The notes: a model not told the origin generated them from the sequence alone. Counted from the first letter of the stretch, positions 1-9,133 are shown. The stretch is 64,000 nt of DNA from Sphingomonas sp. So64.6b (GCF_014171475.1 NZ_CP048817.1:4340001-4404000), one strand, 5' to 3'. A program made the numbers and translations.

Positions 1-1
1 G

Positions 2-1144
2 AAGGCGGCGAACATCCTCGACTATCGCGCGCTGGCCAAGGCGCGACTGCCGCGATTCCTGTTCGATTATATCGATGGCGGCTCCTATGCAGAGACCACG
101 CTGCGCCGCAATGTCGCCGATCTCGAATCCGTCGCGTTGCGTCAGCGCGTGTTACGGGATGTCGGTTCGATCGATCTGTCGACCAATTTGTTCGGAGCGC
201 GTCAGGCGCTGCCGGTGGCGCTTGGCCCGATCGGGCTGGCGGGCATGAATGCGCGGCGCGGCGAGGCTCAGGCGGCGCGTGCCGCCGCTAAGGCGGGCAT
301 TCCCTTCACCTTGTCGACCGTGTCGGTGTGCACCGTGGCCGAAGTCGCAGCGGCGAGCCCGGCGCCCTTCTGGTTCCAACTCTATATGATCCGCGACCGC
401 GGCTTCATGCGCGAACTGCTGGCCGTGGCGCGCGACGCTGGATGCTCCGCTTTGGTGTTCACCGTCGACATGCCGGTGCCGGGCAGCCGCTATGGCGATC
501 TGCGCTCGGGGCTGGCCGGCGCGCCTGGCTTGCGCGGCGGACTGCGGCGGTTCGGACAGGCGGCGCTGCATCCGCGCTGGGCGTGGGATGTCGGCGTGCG
601 TGGGCGGCCGCACGGGCTTGGCAATGTCGCTTCGGTGCTCGCGGGCAAGACGGGGCTGGAGGATTTCTTCGCCTGGATGCGGGCGAATTTCGATCCGACC
701 GTGACCTGGCGCGACCTGGACTTCATTCGTGCCGAATGGTCGGGACCACTGATCATCAAGGGGCCGCTCGATGTCGAAGACGCGCGCGAAGCGGCGACGC
801 TCGGTGCGGACGGAATCGTCGTGTCGAACCATGGTGGACGACAGCTCGACGGCGTGCCGTCGACCGCGCGCGCCTTGCCGGCGATCGCGGCGGCGGTCGG
901 CGACCGGCTCACCGTGCTGGCCGATGGCGGCGTCCGTTCGGGGCTCGATGTGGTGCGCATGCTCGCGCTCGGCGCGCGCGGCGTGCTGCTCGGCCGCGCT
1001 TGGGCCTATGCGCTGGCCGGTGGCGGCGAGCGCGGCGTCGCGCATGTGCTGGAACTGATTGCCGCCGAGATGCGCGTGGCGATGGCGCTGACCGGGGTGA
1101 CCGACGTGACGGCGATCACGTCCGACATTCTCGTAAAAGACTGA
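2..1144 (+). CDS. lldD: L-lactate dehydrogenase (FMN-dependent), 5' partial
   Basis: Oxidises L-lactate to pyruvate at the membrane, passing electrons through FMN to the quinone pool. The open frame runs in from the left edge, and its first codons ([20 protein letters not shown]) align with about residue 8 of E. coli LldD, so only a few N-terminal codons are missing. Family hallmarks are visible: [28 protein letters not shown], the catalytic-loop [10 protein letters not shown] and [10 protein letters not shown] for phosphate binding. It lies 9 bp upstream of rhaT and is probably co-transcribed with it. That suggests its substrate is lactate produced from L-rhamnose, which is an inference from context. 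The family call is very secure. Confidence 0.95.
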   Translation, partial: KAANILDYRALAKARLPRFLFDYIDGGSYAETTLRRNVADLESVALRQRVLRDVGSIDLSTNLFGARQALPVALGPIGLAGMNARRGEAQAARAAAKAGIPFTLSTVSVCTVAEVAAASPAPFWFQLYMIRDRGFMRELLAVARDAGCSALVFTVDMPVPGSRYGDLRSGLAGAPGLRGGLRRFGQAALHPRWAWDVGVRGRPHGLGNVASVLAGKTGLEDFFAWMRANFDPTVTWRDLDFIRAEWSGPLIIKGPLDVEDAREAATLGADGIVVSNHGGRQLDGVPSTARALPAIAAAVGDRLTVLADGGVRSGLDVVRMLALGARGVLLGRAWAYALAGGGERGVAHVLELIAAEMRVAMALTGVTDVTAITSDILVKD

Positions 1145-1153
1145 ACGGAGGGG

Positions 1154-2224
1154 ATGATGGACGGAAACCCGTTGCTCGGCGTGCTGTTTCACTGGATCGG
1201 GGGCTTGTCCTCGGCCAGCTTCTACGTCCCCTACAAGCGTATCAAGGGCTGGTCGTGGGAGATTTTCTGGCTGACCGGTGGCGTGTTCAGCTGGCTGGTC
1301 ATGCCCTGGCTGTTCGCCAGCCTGCAAACGCACGACCTGTTCGGCGTGATCGGCGCGGTGCCGAGGGAAACCCTGTTCTGGTGTTGGTTCTGGGGTGCGG
1401 GCTGGGGCTTTGGCGGCCTGACCTTCGGTCTCACCATGCGCTATCTCGGCCTGTCGCTCGGCATGGCGGTGGCGCTTGGGCTGACCACGGTGATCGGGAC
1501 GCTCGGGCCACCGATCTTTCGCGGCACATTGCCCGCGCTTGCCGCGACGAGCAGCGGCCAGGTCACGCTGTTCGGGATCGTCGTGGCGGTGATCGGTATC
1601 CTGATCGTCGCTCGCGCTGGCCAAGCCAAGGAACGCGAGACGAGCGGCGAAGCGGCGACCGTCGGTGTCGCCGAGTTCAATCTCAAGCGCGGCCTTGCCA
1701 TCGCGCTGTTCTCGGGGGCGATGTCGAGCTGCTTCGCCTTCGGGCTCGATGCGGGGCAGCCGATCCGCACACTGACGCTGGCGGCGGGCACCGACCCGTT
1801 ATGGCAGGGGCTGCCGGTGCTGTGCATCGTGCTGCTCGGCGGCCTGACCACCAACCTGATCTGGTGCGCGATCCTAATCCTGCGCAACCGCAGCGCCGGC
1901 GAGTTCGTCGGCCGCACCGCGCAAGGGACGATCGCGGCCACACCGCCGCTTGGCGCCAACTATCTGCTCGCCGCGCTCGGCGGCACGCTCTGGTACTTCC
2001 AGTTCTTCTTCTACACGATGGGCGAGAGCCAGATGGGGCGCTTCGGCTTCTCGTCCTGGACGCTGCACATGGCGAGCATCATCCTGTTCTCGACGCTCTG
2101 GGGTTTTGCGTTGCGCGAATGGGCGACGGCCAGTTCCGGCACGCGCAACCTCGTGCGGCTCGGCATCGCGATCCTGATCGCGTCGACCGTGATCATCGGG
2201 GCGGGCAACGCACTGGCGAGCTGA
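1154..2224 (+). CDS. rhaT: L-rhamnose/proton symporter
   Basis: Inner-membrane sugar/H+ symporter of the RhaT family with about ten hydrophobic segments over 356 residues, the family's usual length (344 in E. coli). It shares the characteristic stretches GLTMRYLGLSLGMAVALGLT, RAGQAKERE, EFNLKRGL and LGGTLWYFQFFFYTMG with E. coli RhaT. A GGAGGGG ribosome-binding site sits directly before the ATG; a second ATG follows immediately, so the start could be one codon later. It is downstream of lldD in the same orientation. Other RhaT members carry related deoxysugars, so the exact substrate is inferred from homology. Confidence 0.93.
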   Translation: MMDGNPLLGVLFHWIGGLSSASFYVPYKRIKGWSWEIFWLTGGVFSWLVMPWLFASLQTHDLFGVIGAVPRETLFWCWFWGAGWGFGGLTFGLTMRYLGLSLGMAVALGLTTVIGTLGPPIFRGTLPALAATSSGQVTLFGIVVAVIGILIVARAGQAKERETSGEAATVGVAEFNLKRGLAIALFSGAMSSCFAFGLDAGQPIRTLTLAAGTDPLWQGLPVLCIVLLGGLTTNLIWCAILILRNRSAGEFVGRTAQGTIAATPPLGANYLLAALGGTLWYFQFFFYTMGESQMGRFGFSSWTLHMASIILFSTLWGFALREWATASSGTRNLVRLGIAILIASTVIIGAGNALAS

Positions 2225-2247
2225 GGTCGGCCGGCCGGTGATTCGGC

Positions 2248-2423
2248 ATGCTGTTTATGCTGTTAATCGGCCGGTATTTTTTCCGATGCTGTTAAAGTTG
2301 GGTTTCCGGCTAAATTACCGACTGATTTCCAACGGCTTGACCCCCGTCGATGCTGTTATCGAATAACAGCATCGGAACAGCACATAACAGCAAGAATCCT
2401 ATGCTGTTATGGCCGGAACAGCA
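2248..2423. repeat. cluster of a 10-bp word (ATGCTGTTAT) in both orientations
   Basis: The gap between rhaT and nagE (2225-2595) has no convincing gene. It holds five forward copies of ATGCTGTTAT or a one-to-two-base variant (from 2248, 2257, 2286, 2350, 2401). There are also inverted copies of ATAACAGCA (from 2363 and 2384) and two inverted partial copies, GGAACAGCA (from 2374 and 2415). The copies at 2349-2373 form a perfect palindrome with 11-bp arms and a 3-base CGA centre. Function is unknown; arm-type integrase sites, an operator cluster or a decayed replication or integration site are possibilities. The rest of the gap shows nothing recognisable. Confidence 0.7.
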
Positions 2424-2595
2424 GGCGCCAATCCGTTCAATTTTTGGGTGACGATGAGAAAGAGCGAGATGGTCGGCCGGACAGCCTTCCATCCGTCGCC
2501 ACGCTGGCATGATCGGTAGCGGCGTTGAATCAATGTCGGTCGCGGCAGAGGTGCATTGAGTTGAACGGATGGAGCCGGTTCTACCTGAGAGCATC

Positions 2596-4275
2596 TTAAA
2601 GCTCAGTCAGTGCGTGGATCAGGCCGGGCGATACTTCGCTCCAGCCGCGCGGCGCGGCGCGGTCGATCGCCGAGGTCCGGATCGCTGCCGGGTCGGCAAC
2701 TCGTGCGCGAACGCGGCCCGCCCTGATCGACAGCTCAAGCACATTCGCCGCGCCGCCGAGTGCTGCGATCCATGCGTCATCTGGTCCGGCAATCGGCGGT
2801 TCGGCTGTTGGCGCTTCGGCCGCCGGCTGCGCGACATGCGCCAGCGCGCGCATGTCGCCGGCGACCCGGTCGGCGATCGGGCCGAGCACGACCTGCAGCG
2901 CATTGCCGCCCGGCCTCACCACGCCGCGCGCGCCCAATGCTTTCAGCGCGACCTCATCGACCTGCGCCGGATCGACCAGCTTCAACCGCAGCCTTGTGGT
3001 ACAGGCGTCGATCGACGCCAGATTACCCGATCCGCCCAGCGCGCGGACAATGCCCGCCGCCTGATCGCCCGATGTCGCGGGAGCGCTCGATTCGATTGCC
3101 AGGTCGGTTTCGCGGCCCGGCGTTTTCAGGTCGAAGCGTTGGATGCAGAACCGGAAGGCGAAATAATAGATCGCGAAATAAGCCGCGCCGACCGGCAGCA
3201 GCATCAAGGGTCGCGTGGCGAGGCCATAGTTCAGCACATAGTCGAACAGGCCGGCGGAAAAGCCGAAGCCGAGCCGCACGCCGAGCGCATCCATCACGAC
3301 CATTGCCACCCCGGTCAGCACCGCGTGCAGCACGTAGAGGATCGGCGCGAGGAACATGAAGGTGAACTCGATCGGCTCGGTCACGCCGGTCAGCAGCGAG
3401 GTCAGCGCCAGGCTGAGCAGCATGCCGCCGACCGCCTTGCGTCGTTCGGGCAAGGCCGATCGATACATGGCGAGGCAGGCGGCGGGCAGGCCGAACATTA
3501 TCACCGGGAAATGGCCGCTCATGAATGCGCCCGCACTCGGGTCACCGGCGAAGAAGCGTTTCAGGTCGCCGGTCGCGCCATGATAATCGCCCAGGATGAA
3601 CCAGGCGATATTGTTGAGGATATGGTGCAGCCCGGTGACGATCAGCAGCCGGTTGAGCACGCCATAGACGAACAGGCCGAACGGCCCCGCGCTCACCACC
3701 CAGCGGCTCAGCGCATCGATCCCGCCCTCGATCGCCGGGAAGCCTAAGCCGAAGATCGCCGCACCGATCAGACCGGCAAAACCGGCGGCGATCGGCACGA
3801 AGCGGCGACCGCCGAAAAAGGCGAGATAGTCGGGCAGCTTGATCCCGGAATAGCGGTTGTACAACCAGCCCGAGACGAGCCCGGAGAGAATGCCGGCCGG
3901 CACGCTGAGCTTGCCCAGTTCCTTCGCCTTCCAGGCGGCGGTGGCGAGATCGCGCGCGGCCTGGTCGACAAACGCCGCCGTCACGTCGGGCGGGATGGTG
4001 AGCAGCGCCTTGGCGCCCTCGACCGTGACGAGGAAAGCGACCGCGCCGGCAAGGCCCGCCGCACCGTTATTCTCGCGCGCCAGCCCGACCGCGACGCCGA
4101 TCGCGAAGATCAGGCCGAGATTGGAGAAGATCGCTTCGCCCGCCGCGGCGATGAAGGCGATGTCGAGCATGTCGGGCTGGCCGAGGCGAAGCAGCAGCCC
4201 CGCGACCGGCAGCACCGCGATCGGCAGCATCAGCGCGCGGCCGAGCGGCTGGAGACGGTCGAGACCGAGACGCAT
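2596..4275 (-). CDS. nagE: PTS N-acetylglucosamine transporter, EIICB component
   Basis: Imports N-acetylglucosamine across the inner membrane and phosphorylates it to GlcNAc-6-P with phosphate relayed from NagF. Residues 1-385 form the EIIC membrane domain (RLQPLGRALMLPIAVLPVAG, GLHHILNNI, GVTEPIEFTFMFLAP). An EIIB domain covers about 405-480, with the phosphocysteine in SIDACTTRLRL (Cys425). An Ala/Pro linker leads to about 60 further residues (500-559) that look like a second, degenerate EIIB with Arg518 where the Cys should be. The ATG overlaps the nagF stop by one base (TGATG), so 559 residues. The frame stays open upstream to about 5190, but that stretch is antisense-like and overlaps nagF. 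Confidence 0.94.
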   Translation of the reverse strand: MRLGLDRLQPLGRALMLPIAVLPVAGLLLRLGQPDMLDIAFIAAAGEAIFSNLGLIFAIGVAVGLARENNGAAGLAGAVAFLVTVEGAKALLTIPPDVTAAFVDQAARDLATAAWKAKELGKLSVPAGILSGLVSGWLYNRYSGIKLPDYLAFFGGRRFVPIAAGFAGLIGAAIFGLGFPAIEGGIDALSRWVVSAGPFGLFVYGVLNRLLIVTGLHHILNNIAWFILGDYHGATGDLKRFFAGDPSAGAFMSGHFPVIMFGLPAACLAMYRSALPERRKAVGGMLLSLALTSLLTGVTEPIEFTFMFLAPILYVLHAVLTGVAMVVMDALGVRLGFGFSAGLFDYVLNYGLATRPLMLLPVGAAYFAIYYFAFRFCIQRFDLKTPGRETDLAIESSAPATSGDQAAGIVRALGGSGNLASIDACTTRLRLKLVDPAQVDEVALKALGARGVVRPGGNALQVVLGPIADRVAGDMRALAHVAQPAAEAPTAEPPIAGPDDAWIAALGGAANVLELSIRAGRVRARVADPAAIRTSAIDRAAPRGWSEVSPGLIHALTEL

Positions 4276-6737
4276 CAGGCGGTCCTTTGCAGCAACGAAT
4301 GGACTTCGGCAGCGGTCGATGCGGCGAGCGCGCGATCGGCCAGCGTCCGGCACTCGGCCAGGGTGAGCTGCCGCACCACCGCCTTGAGCGCGGGGATCGC
4401 GGTGGGCGTCGCGGACAATTCGGTGACGCCAAGCCCGATCAGGATCGGCGCGGCGAGCGGGTCGGAGGCGATGCCGCCGCACACGCCGAGCCAGCGGCCA
4501 TGCGTCCGCCCCCCCTCCGCCGCGCGCGCGATCAGGTGAAGCACGGCCGGATGCAAGGCATCGACCTTTGCCGCGACCGCCGGATTGCCGCGATCGGCCG
4601 CCAGCGCATATTGCGTCAGGTCGTTGCTGCCGATCGACAGGAAATCGGCTTCGCGCGCTAGGCTGGCGGCAAGCATCGCGGCGGCCGGGGTTTCGACCAT
4701 CACGCCAAGCGGCACCGGCGCATCGATGCCCAGCGCGGCGCGCGCTTCGTCGAGGATCGTGCGCGCCGCGGCGAGTTCGCCGGCGTCGACGATCATCGGC
4801 AGCATGATCCGGCACTGTGCCGCCGGCACGCCGGCAAGGATCGCGCGGAACTGCAAGGCAAGCAGATCGGGCCGGGCGAGCGAAAAGCGGATGCCGCGAT
4901 TGCCCAGTGCCGGATTTTCCTCGTGCGGGAAGGGCAGATAGGCGACCGGCTTGTCGCCGCCGATATCGAGCGTGCGCACGATCAGCGGGCGTCCGTCGAG
5001 CCCAGCTGCGACTGCGGCATAAGCGACGCGCTGCTCCGCTTCGTCGGGTGCGGTGTCGCGGTCGAGGAAGAGGAACTCGGTGCGCAGCAAGCCGCAGCCT
5101 TCGGCGCCGAGCGTGACCGCGTGCGCTGCCTCGGCGGCGTTGGCGAGATTGGCGAAGATCTCGATTCGCGTGCCATCGGCCATCACGCATGGGTCGAGCG
5201 CGGCGGCGGCTTCGGCTGCGATGCGATCGGTTCGTTGCGCCAGGCGCGCAGTGATCATGTCGATCATGGCCGTGTCCGGCGCGGGGTCGAGCGTGCCGCG
5301 ATCGGCATCGAGCACGACCTGTTGCCCGTCGCTTAGCTCGAGGATCGCCGGGCCGGCGGCGACGAGCATCGGCAGTCCGGCCGAGGCAGCGAGGATCGAA
5401 GCATGCGCGGTCGGACCGCCGAACGCGGTGCAGATGCCGGCGATTCCGGCGTCCGCGAGCGAGGCGAAGTGCGACGGAAGCAGTTCGTCGGCGATCAGGA
5501 TCGCGCCCCTAGGCGGCACCGGCAAGGTTGCTTCGCTGCCGGTGAGCAGCGCGATCACCTGGCGTTCGATATCCTTCAGGTCGGCGATGCGCTCGATCAG
5601 CAGCCGGTCGCCAGTAGCGCGGATCGCCTCGGCATGGCCGCGGATCGCGCCGCGCCAGGCGAAGGCGGCGCTCCGGCCCTGCGCGATCAGGGCTTGGGCC
5701 GCGCCGAGCAGTTCCGGGTCCTCGATCAGCGCGCGGTGCGCGGCAGCGATGTCGGCGCCCGCACCGGCGGTCCCTCCGGCGGCGGCGAGCAATGTGGCGC
5801 GAGCGGCATCGAGCGCGGTGGTTTCGGCCGCGATGCCGGCACCTTGCTCGGCCACCGCGACATCGCCGGGGCTGAACCGGAAGATCGGGCCGATGGCGAG
5901 GCCGGGCGCGGCGCGAACGGCGTGGATCAGGCCATCGCCCGATATAGCGGCAGTGGGAGCGGGGGCCGGGGCGGGTGCGTGCGCCTCCTCGCCCATGCCT
6001 TCTTCGATCATTTTGGCGACCGTAGCGATCGCGGCGCGGGCGTCGGGGCCGCGTGCACCGATGGCGATCTCGTCGTCATGCCGGATACCCGCCGACAGCA
6101 GCGCAACGATGCTGCGCGCATTGGCCGGGCGATTGTGCGCGACGATCGTCACTTCAGCGATGAAGGGCTTCAGCGCGGCGACGATGCGTGCGGCAGGGCG
6201 GGCATGGATGCCGTTGGCGAGCGGCACGCGGATCGTGCAATGCGCCGTATCCTCGCCGAGATCGGCGGTGGCAGCGCCGTCCGCGACCGGCGAGACCTCG
6301 GCGATCGGATCGCCGGCGGTCACCCGCGCGTCGATCGCAAGCACCGTCACCGCATAGCCGTCGCTAGTCACCGTCATCGGAGTGATCAGGCTCTTCGCGC
6401 GCAAGGCGACGGAATCGAGATCGACCAGCAACAGTGGCTGGCCGAGCGTCACCGTCTCGCCATCGCGCACTTGGGCGGCGAAGCCGTCGCCAGCCAGCGC
6501 GACGGTTTCCAGGCCGACATGGATCAGCAGCTCGGCGCCATTGGCAAGGCGCAGGCTGATCGAATGCAGCGTCGGGGCGATCGCGATCACCGTTGCGTCG
6601 CACGGCGCGCGGACCACACCATCCAGCGGATCGATTGCGAAGCCGTCGCCCATCATGCGATCGGCAAAGACCGGGTCGGGCACCTGATCGAGTGGCAGCG
6701 CCCAGCCGGTCATCGGGGCATGGAGCTGGACGATCAC
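4275..6737 (-). CDS. nagF: PTS EIIA-HPr-EI fusion protein
   Basis: A complete soluble phosphorelay in one 820-residue chain that draws phosphate from PEP and hands it to NagE. The EIIA-Glc-like domain is at 1-150 (LLIHVGLETV, His73). HPr is at about 165-250 (NGIHARPAARIV, His178), followed by an Ala/Pro linker. Enzyme I covers 270-820 (GGPTAHASILAASAGLP, His445; FLSIGSNDLTQYALAADRGN). The start chosen is the GTG at 6737, which overlaps the hexosaminidase stop as GTGA and begins exactly at the EIIA fold (MIVQLHAPMTGW); the frame remains open a little further upstream without support. The order TonB receptor-hexosaminidase-nagF-nagE follows the substrate from outside to inside. Confidence 0.94.
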   Translation of the reverse strand: MIVQLHAPMTGWALPLDQVPDPVFADRMMGDGFAIDPLDGVVRAPCDATVIAIAPTLHSISLRLANGAELLIHVGLETVALAGDGFAAQVRDGETVTLGQPLLLVDLDSVALRAKSLITPMTVTSDGYAVTVLAIDARVTAGDPIAEVSPVADGAATADLGEDTAHCTIRVPLANGIHARPAARIVAALKPFIAEVTIVAHNRPANARSIVALLSAGIRHDDEIAIGARGPDARAAIATVAKMIEEGMGEEAHAPAPAPAPTAAISGDGLIHAVRAAPGLAIGPIFRFSPGDVAVAEQGAGIAAETTALDAARATLLAAAGGTAGAGADIAAAHRALIEDPELLGAAQALIAQGRSAAFAWRGAIRGHAEAIRATGDRLLIERIADLKDIERQVIALLTGSEATLPVPPRGAILIADELLPSHFASLADAGIAGICTAFGGPTAHASILAASAGLPMLVAAGPAILELSDGQQVVLDADRGTLDPAPDTAMIDMITARLAQRTDRIAAEAAAALDPCVMADGTRIEIFANLANAAEAAHAVTLGAEGCGLLRTEFLFLDRDTAPDEAEQRVAYAAVAAGLDGRPLIVRTLDIGGDKPVAYLPFPHEENPALGNRGIRFSLARPDLLALQFRAILAGVPAAQCRIMLPMIVDAGELAAARTILDEARAALGIDAPVPLGVMVETPAAAMLAASLAREADFLSIGSNDLTQYALAADRGNPAVAAKVDALHPAVLHLIARAAEGGRTHGRWLGVCGGIASDPLAAPILIGLGVTELSATPTAIPALKAVVRQLTLAECRTLADRALAASTAAEVHSLLQRTA

Positions 6738-8986
6738 GGCGTGGTCACCAGTTGCACCGCGCCGATCGCCCAAAGCGGGTTCACGCCTTTTGCGGTGTAG
6801 GTGATGCACAGATCATGCGCGCCGCTCATTGGCTTGAGCGTGGCCGTCAGGCGCGTCACCGCGCGATTGTGCGCGGCGGGGCCGAGCGGCAGCGTCGCGA
6901 TCCGCGGGCCATCGCAGCCATCGCGGACTTCGACTTCACCGGCCAGCGTGGCGGGGGCACGGAAACGAATCTTGTCCACGTCATGGCCGATCTGGAAGTT
7001 GAACGGCATCTGCCCGACATCGATCGCGATCTCGCGCACGCCGTCCATCGGTGCGGCCTGATAGATCCAGCACGGATTGCCGATATCGGTGAGGAAGGCC
7101 GCACGCGGGCCCTTGGCCGGGGCGTCGTCGATCAGCCGTAATGCGATGCCCTGAGTGCACAGCTTGAGTTGTGTATCGTCACGGCGGCGCAGCGCGGCGG
7201 CGGTGATCCGCAGGTCGATCGCGCCGGGCAGCGCGGTGCCGTCGAGCATGCTGGCGACGCGCAGGCGGGTCGGAACCGGCAAGGAGAGCGGCGCCGAATA
7301 GGTCGCCGAGCCGGAACCGGGCAGCGTGCCGTCGATGGTGTAACGCAACGGCAGCCCGGACTGGCCGGTAAGCGTAACGCGAGCCCGCGCTCCATCGGGC
7401 GAAAGCGTCACGACCGGGCGAAACACCGCTGGGCTCGCCGTGATGCCGAGCGCCGAGAGGCGCGTCATCTGCGGCGCGAGACGGCGTACGAAATCGCCGA
7501 AATCGCGGTGGTCGGCCGGCGACCAGCCAAGCTCGGCAATCGCGGCGGCGCGCGGAAAGATCGCTTCGCCGGCACCGGCATCGGTGCGGACATGCTCGGT
7601 CCACAAATTGCCTTGCAGGCCAAGGATATGGCGCTGCTGCTCGGCCGGGATCGAGGCGGGCGCGGGGTCGAAGCCATAGACCTGAGCGAGCGTGATGAGT
7701 TCGGCGCGCCCGGTTCCCTCGGCGGCGGTCACGCCTTGCCGGTGGTTGAGATACAGGATCGGCGATGGCGACAAGATCGCATCATGTCCGGCTTTGGCGG
7801 CAGCGACCGCACCGTCAATGCCGCGCCATGACATGACCGTCGCGTCCAGCGTGATGCCGCCGTCGAGGATCTCGTCCCAGCCGATCAGCCGTCGGTCGTG
7901 CGCGGTGAGATAGCGGCCGATGCGCTGGATGAACCAGCTCTGCAACTTGTCCTCGCTGGTGATGCCGAGCGATTTCATCTGCGCCTGGATCTTGGGTGAC
8001 GCTTTCCACTGGTCCTTCACCGCTTCGTCGCCGCCGACATGGATGTAGCGTGACGGGAACAGCGGCATGACCTCGTCGAGCACGTCCTGCAGGAAAGCGA
8101 AGGTCGTATCGTCGGTGTTGTAGAGCCAGGGGAACACGCCCCAGTCGCTCTCAACGCCCTTGGGCAAGGGCACGCCCATACCGAGCCTGGGGTAGGCGCG
8201 TATCGCGCTCAGCGCATGGCCGGGCATTTCGATCTCGGGCACGATGGTGATGCCGCGTCTGGCCGCATAAGCGACGATTTCGCGGATCTGGACTTGCGTG
8301 TAGAAACCGCCGATGCGCGGCAGCGGCGGTGCGCCGGGCGCAGTGGCGGGCAGGCGCCAGGCGCTGACATCGGTCAGTCTGGGATATTTCCTGATCTCGA
8401 TGCGCCAGCCCTGATCATCGACCAGATGCCAGTGCAGCGTGTTGAGCTTGTTCGCCGCCATCGCGTCGATCAAGCGCTTGATGAATTCGGGTGACTGGAA
8501 ATGCCGCGCGCTGTCGAGCATCAGCCCCCGCCAGCGGAAGCGTGGGCCGTCGGTGATGGCGACGGCGGGAATGAAAATCCCCGATTTTCCAGGGCGGGCG
8601 AGCTGCCACAGCGTCACAGCGCCATAGAGCAGGCCGGCATCGTCGCTCGCGCTGATCGTCGCGCCGCTGGACGATGTGGTGAGGCGATAACCTTCGGCTG
8701 GAATGCCTGCGGCGCGTTCGAAGCGGACCGCGCCGCCAGTCTTGATCGTGAGTTTTGGACCGCCGGTACGCACTAGCATTTCGCTCAGGCGCTCCGCTGC
8801 GTTGCGCGCGCCGGCGTCGCTCGTCGGAATGGCGATGCCGCTGGTGGCGGTCAGCGTGAAGCTGCCTTCCGCCGCGGTCAGCGATTGTGGTGCAGGGAGC
8901 AAGGCGACCGGCTTCGCGGTGGCACCGGGGATGAAGGCCAGGGCTCCGGCCAGCAGCGCGGGCAACAGGCAGCTGGGATATCTCAA
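6734..8986 (-). CDS. beta-N-acetylhexosaminidase, GH20
   Basis: Releases terminal GlcNAc from chitooligosaccharides or glycans, probably in the periplasm. There is an N-terminal signal peptide (LLPALLAGALAFIPGATA), then a GH20 N-terminal domain, then the (beta/alpha)8 catalytic domain with LNTLHWHLVDDQGWRIE and the catalytic pair in YIHVGGDEAVKDQW (Asp320-Glu321 counting from this start). A chitobiase-like C-terminal domain follows (LRYTIDGTLPGSGSATYSAP) and then a further beta-rich tail. The start is taken at a TTG at 8986 because a GGGAG ribosome-binding site lies 7 bases before it; a TTG at 9016 is the alternative. The gene is translationally coupled to nagF and follows the receptor gene after a terminator-like hairpin. 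Confidence 0.93.
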   Translation of the reverse strand: MRYPSCLLPALLAGALAFIPGATAKPVALLPAPQSLTAAEGSFTLTATSGIAIPTSDAGARNAAERLSEMLVRTGGPKLTIKTGGAVRFERAAGIPAEGYRLTTSSSGATISASDDAGLLYGAVTLWQLARPGKSGIFIPAVAITDGPRFRWRGLMLDSARHFQSPEFIKRLIDAMAANKLNTLHWHLVDDQGWRIEIRKYPRLTDVSAWRLPATAPGAPPLPRIGGFYTQVQIREIVAYAARRGITIVPEIEMPGHALSAIRAYPRLGMGVPLPKGVESDWGVFPWLYNTDDTTFAFLQDVLDEVMPLFPSRYIHVGGDEAVKDQWKASPKIQAQMKSLGITSEDKLQSWFIQRIGRYLTAHDRRLIGWDEILDGGITLDATVMSWRGIDGAVAAAKAGHDAILSPSPILYLNHRQGVTAAEGTGRAELITLAQVYGFDPAPASIPAEQQRHILGLQGNLWTEHVRTDAGAGEAIFPRAAAIAELGWSPADHRDFGDFVRRLAPQMTRLSALGITASPAVFRPVVTLSPDGARARVTLTGQSGLPLRYTIDGTLPGSGSATYSAPLSLPVPTRLRVASMLDGTALPGAIDLRITAAALRRRDDTQLKLCTQGIALRLIDDAPAKGPRAAFLTDIGNPCWIYQAAPMDGVREIAIDVGQMPFNFQIGHDVDKIRFRAPATLAGEVEVRDGCDGPRIATLPLGPAAHNRAVTRLTATLKPMSGAHDLCITYTAKGVNPLWAIGAVQLVTTP

Positions 8987-9072
8987 GCGTCTGCTCCCGG
9001 AATCGGCTGGGACCAAGCTTAGGCGGTTTCATCCGCCGCTCAATCGTCCCTGCACGGTTATATCATGCGGAC

Positions 9073-9117
9073 AAAAGAAAAGGCGGCGGGGAAACCTGGT
9101 TTCCGAATCCGCCGCCC
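9073..9117 (-). terminator. rho-independent terminator/attenuator after the TonB receptor gene
   Basis: On the minus strand an 8-bp GC stem (GGCGGCGG at 9082-9089 pairing with CCGCCGCC at 9109-9116), with a nested AAACC/GGTTT pairing, is followed by the tract TTTTCTTTT. It sits 17 bases past the receptor stop and upstream of the hexosaminidase. It may let the receptor be expressed more strongly than the downstream enzymes. Confidence 0.75.
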
Positions 9118-9133
9118 GTTCTTCCCTTGCGGA

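Noticed and set aside
152..1624. Long minus-strand open frame of about 490 codons opposite lldD and rhaT
   Set aside because: Composition is His/Arg/Gln/Pro-rich, typical of antisense reading of GC-rich genes, and both plus-strand genes are unmistakable.
328..2241. Plus-strand open frame of over 600 codons across lldD and rhaT
   Set aside because: Arg/Ala-rich shifted-frame translation with no domain; it overlaps two well-supported genes.
2248..2423. ATGCTGTTAT cluster as DnaA boxes or plasmid iterons
   Set aside because: The word does not match TTATCCACA, spacing is irregular, and no replication gene is adjacent.
2310..2594. 94-codon minus-strand frame in the rhaT-nagE gap
   Set aside because: No ribosome-binding site, no protein-like pattern, and it is built largely from the repeated 10-bp words.
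4276..5190. Upstream extension of the nagE frame as a longer fusion protein
   Set aside because: The translation is Arg-rich and overlaps the EI domain of nagF; the EIIC domain begins exactly at the coupled ATG.
5053..6357. 434-codon plus-strand frame opposite nagF
   Set aside because: Ser/Ala/Arg-rich antisense sequence without motifs.
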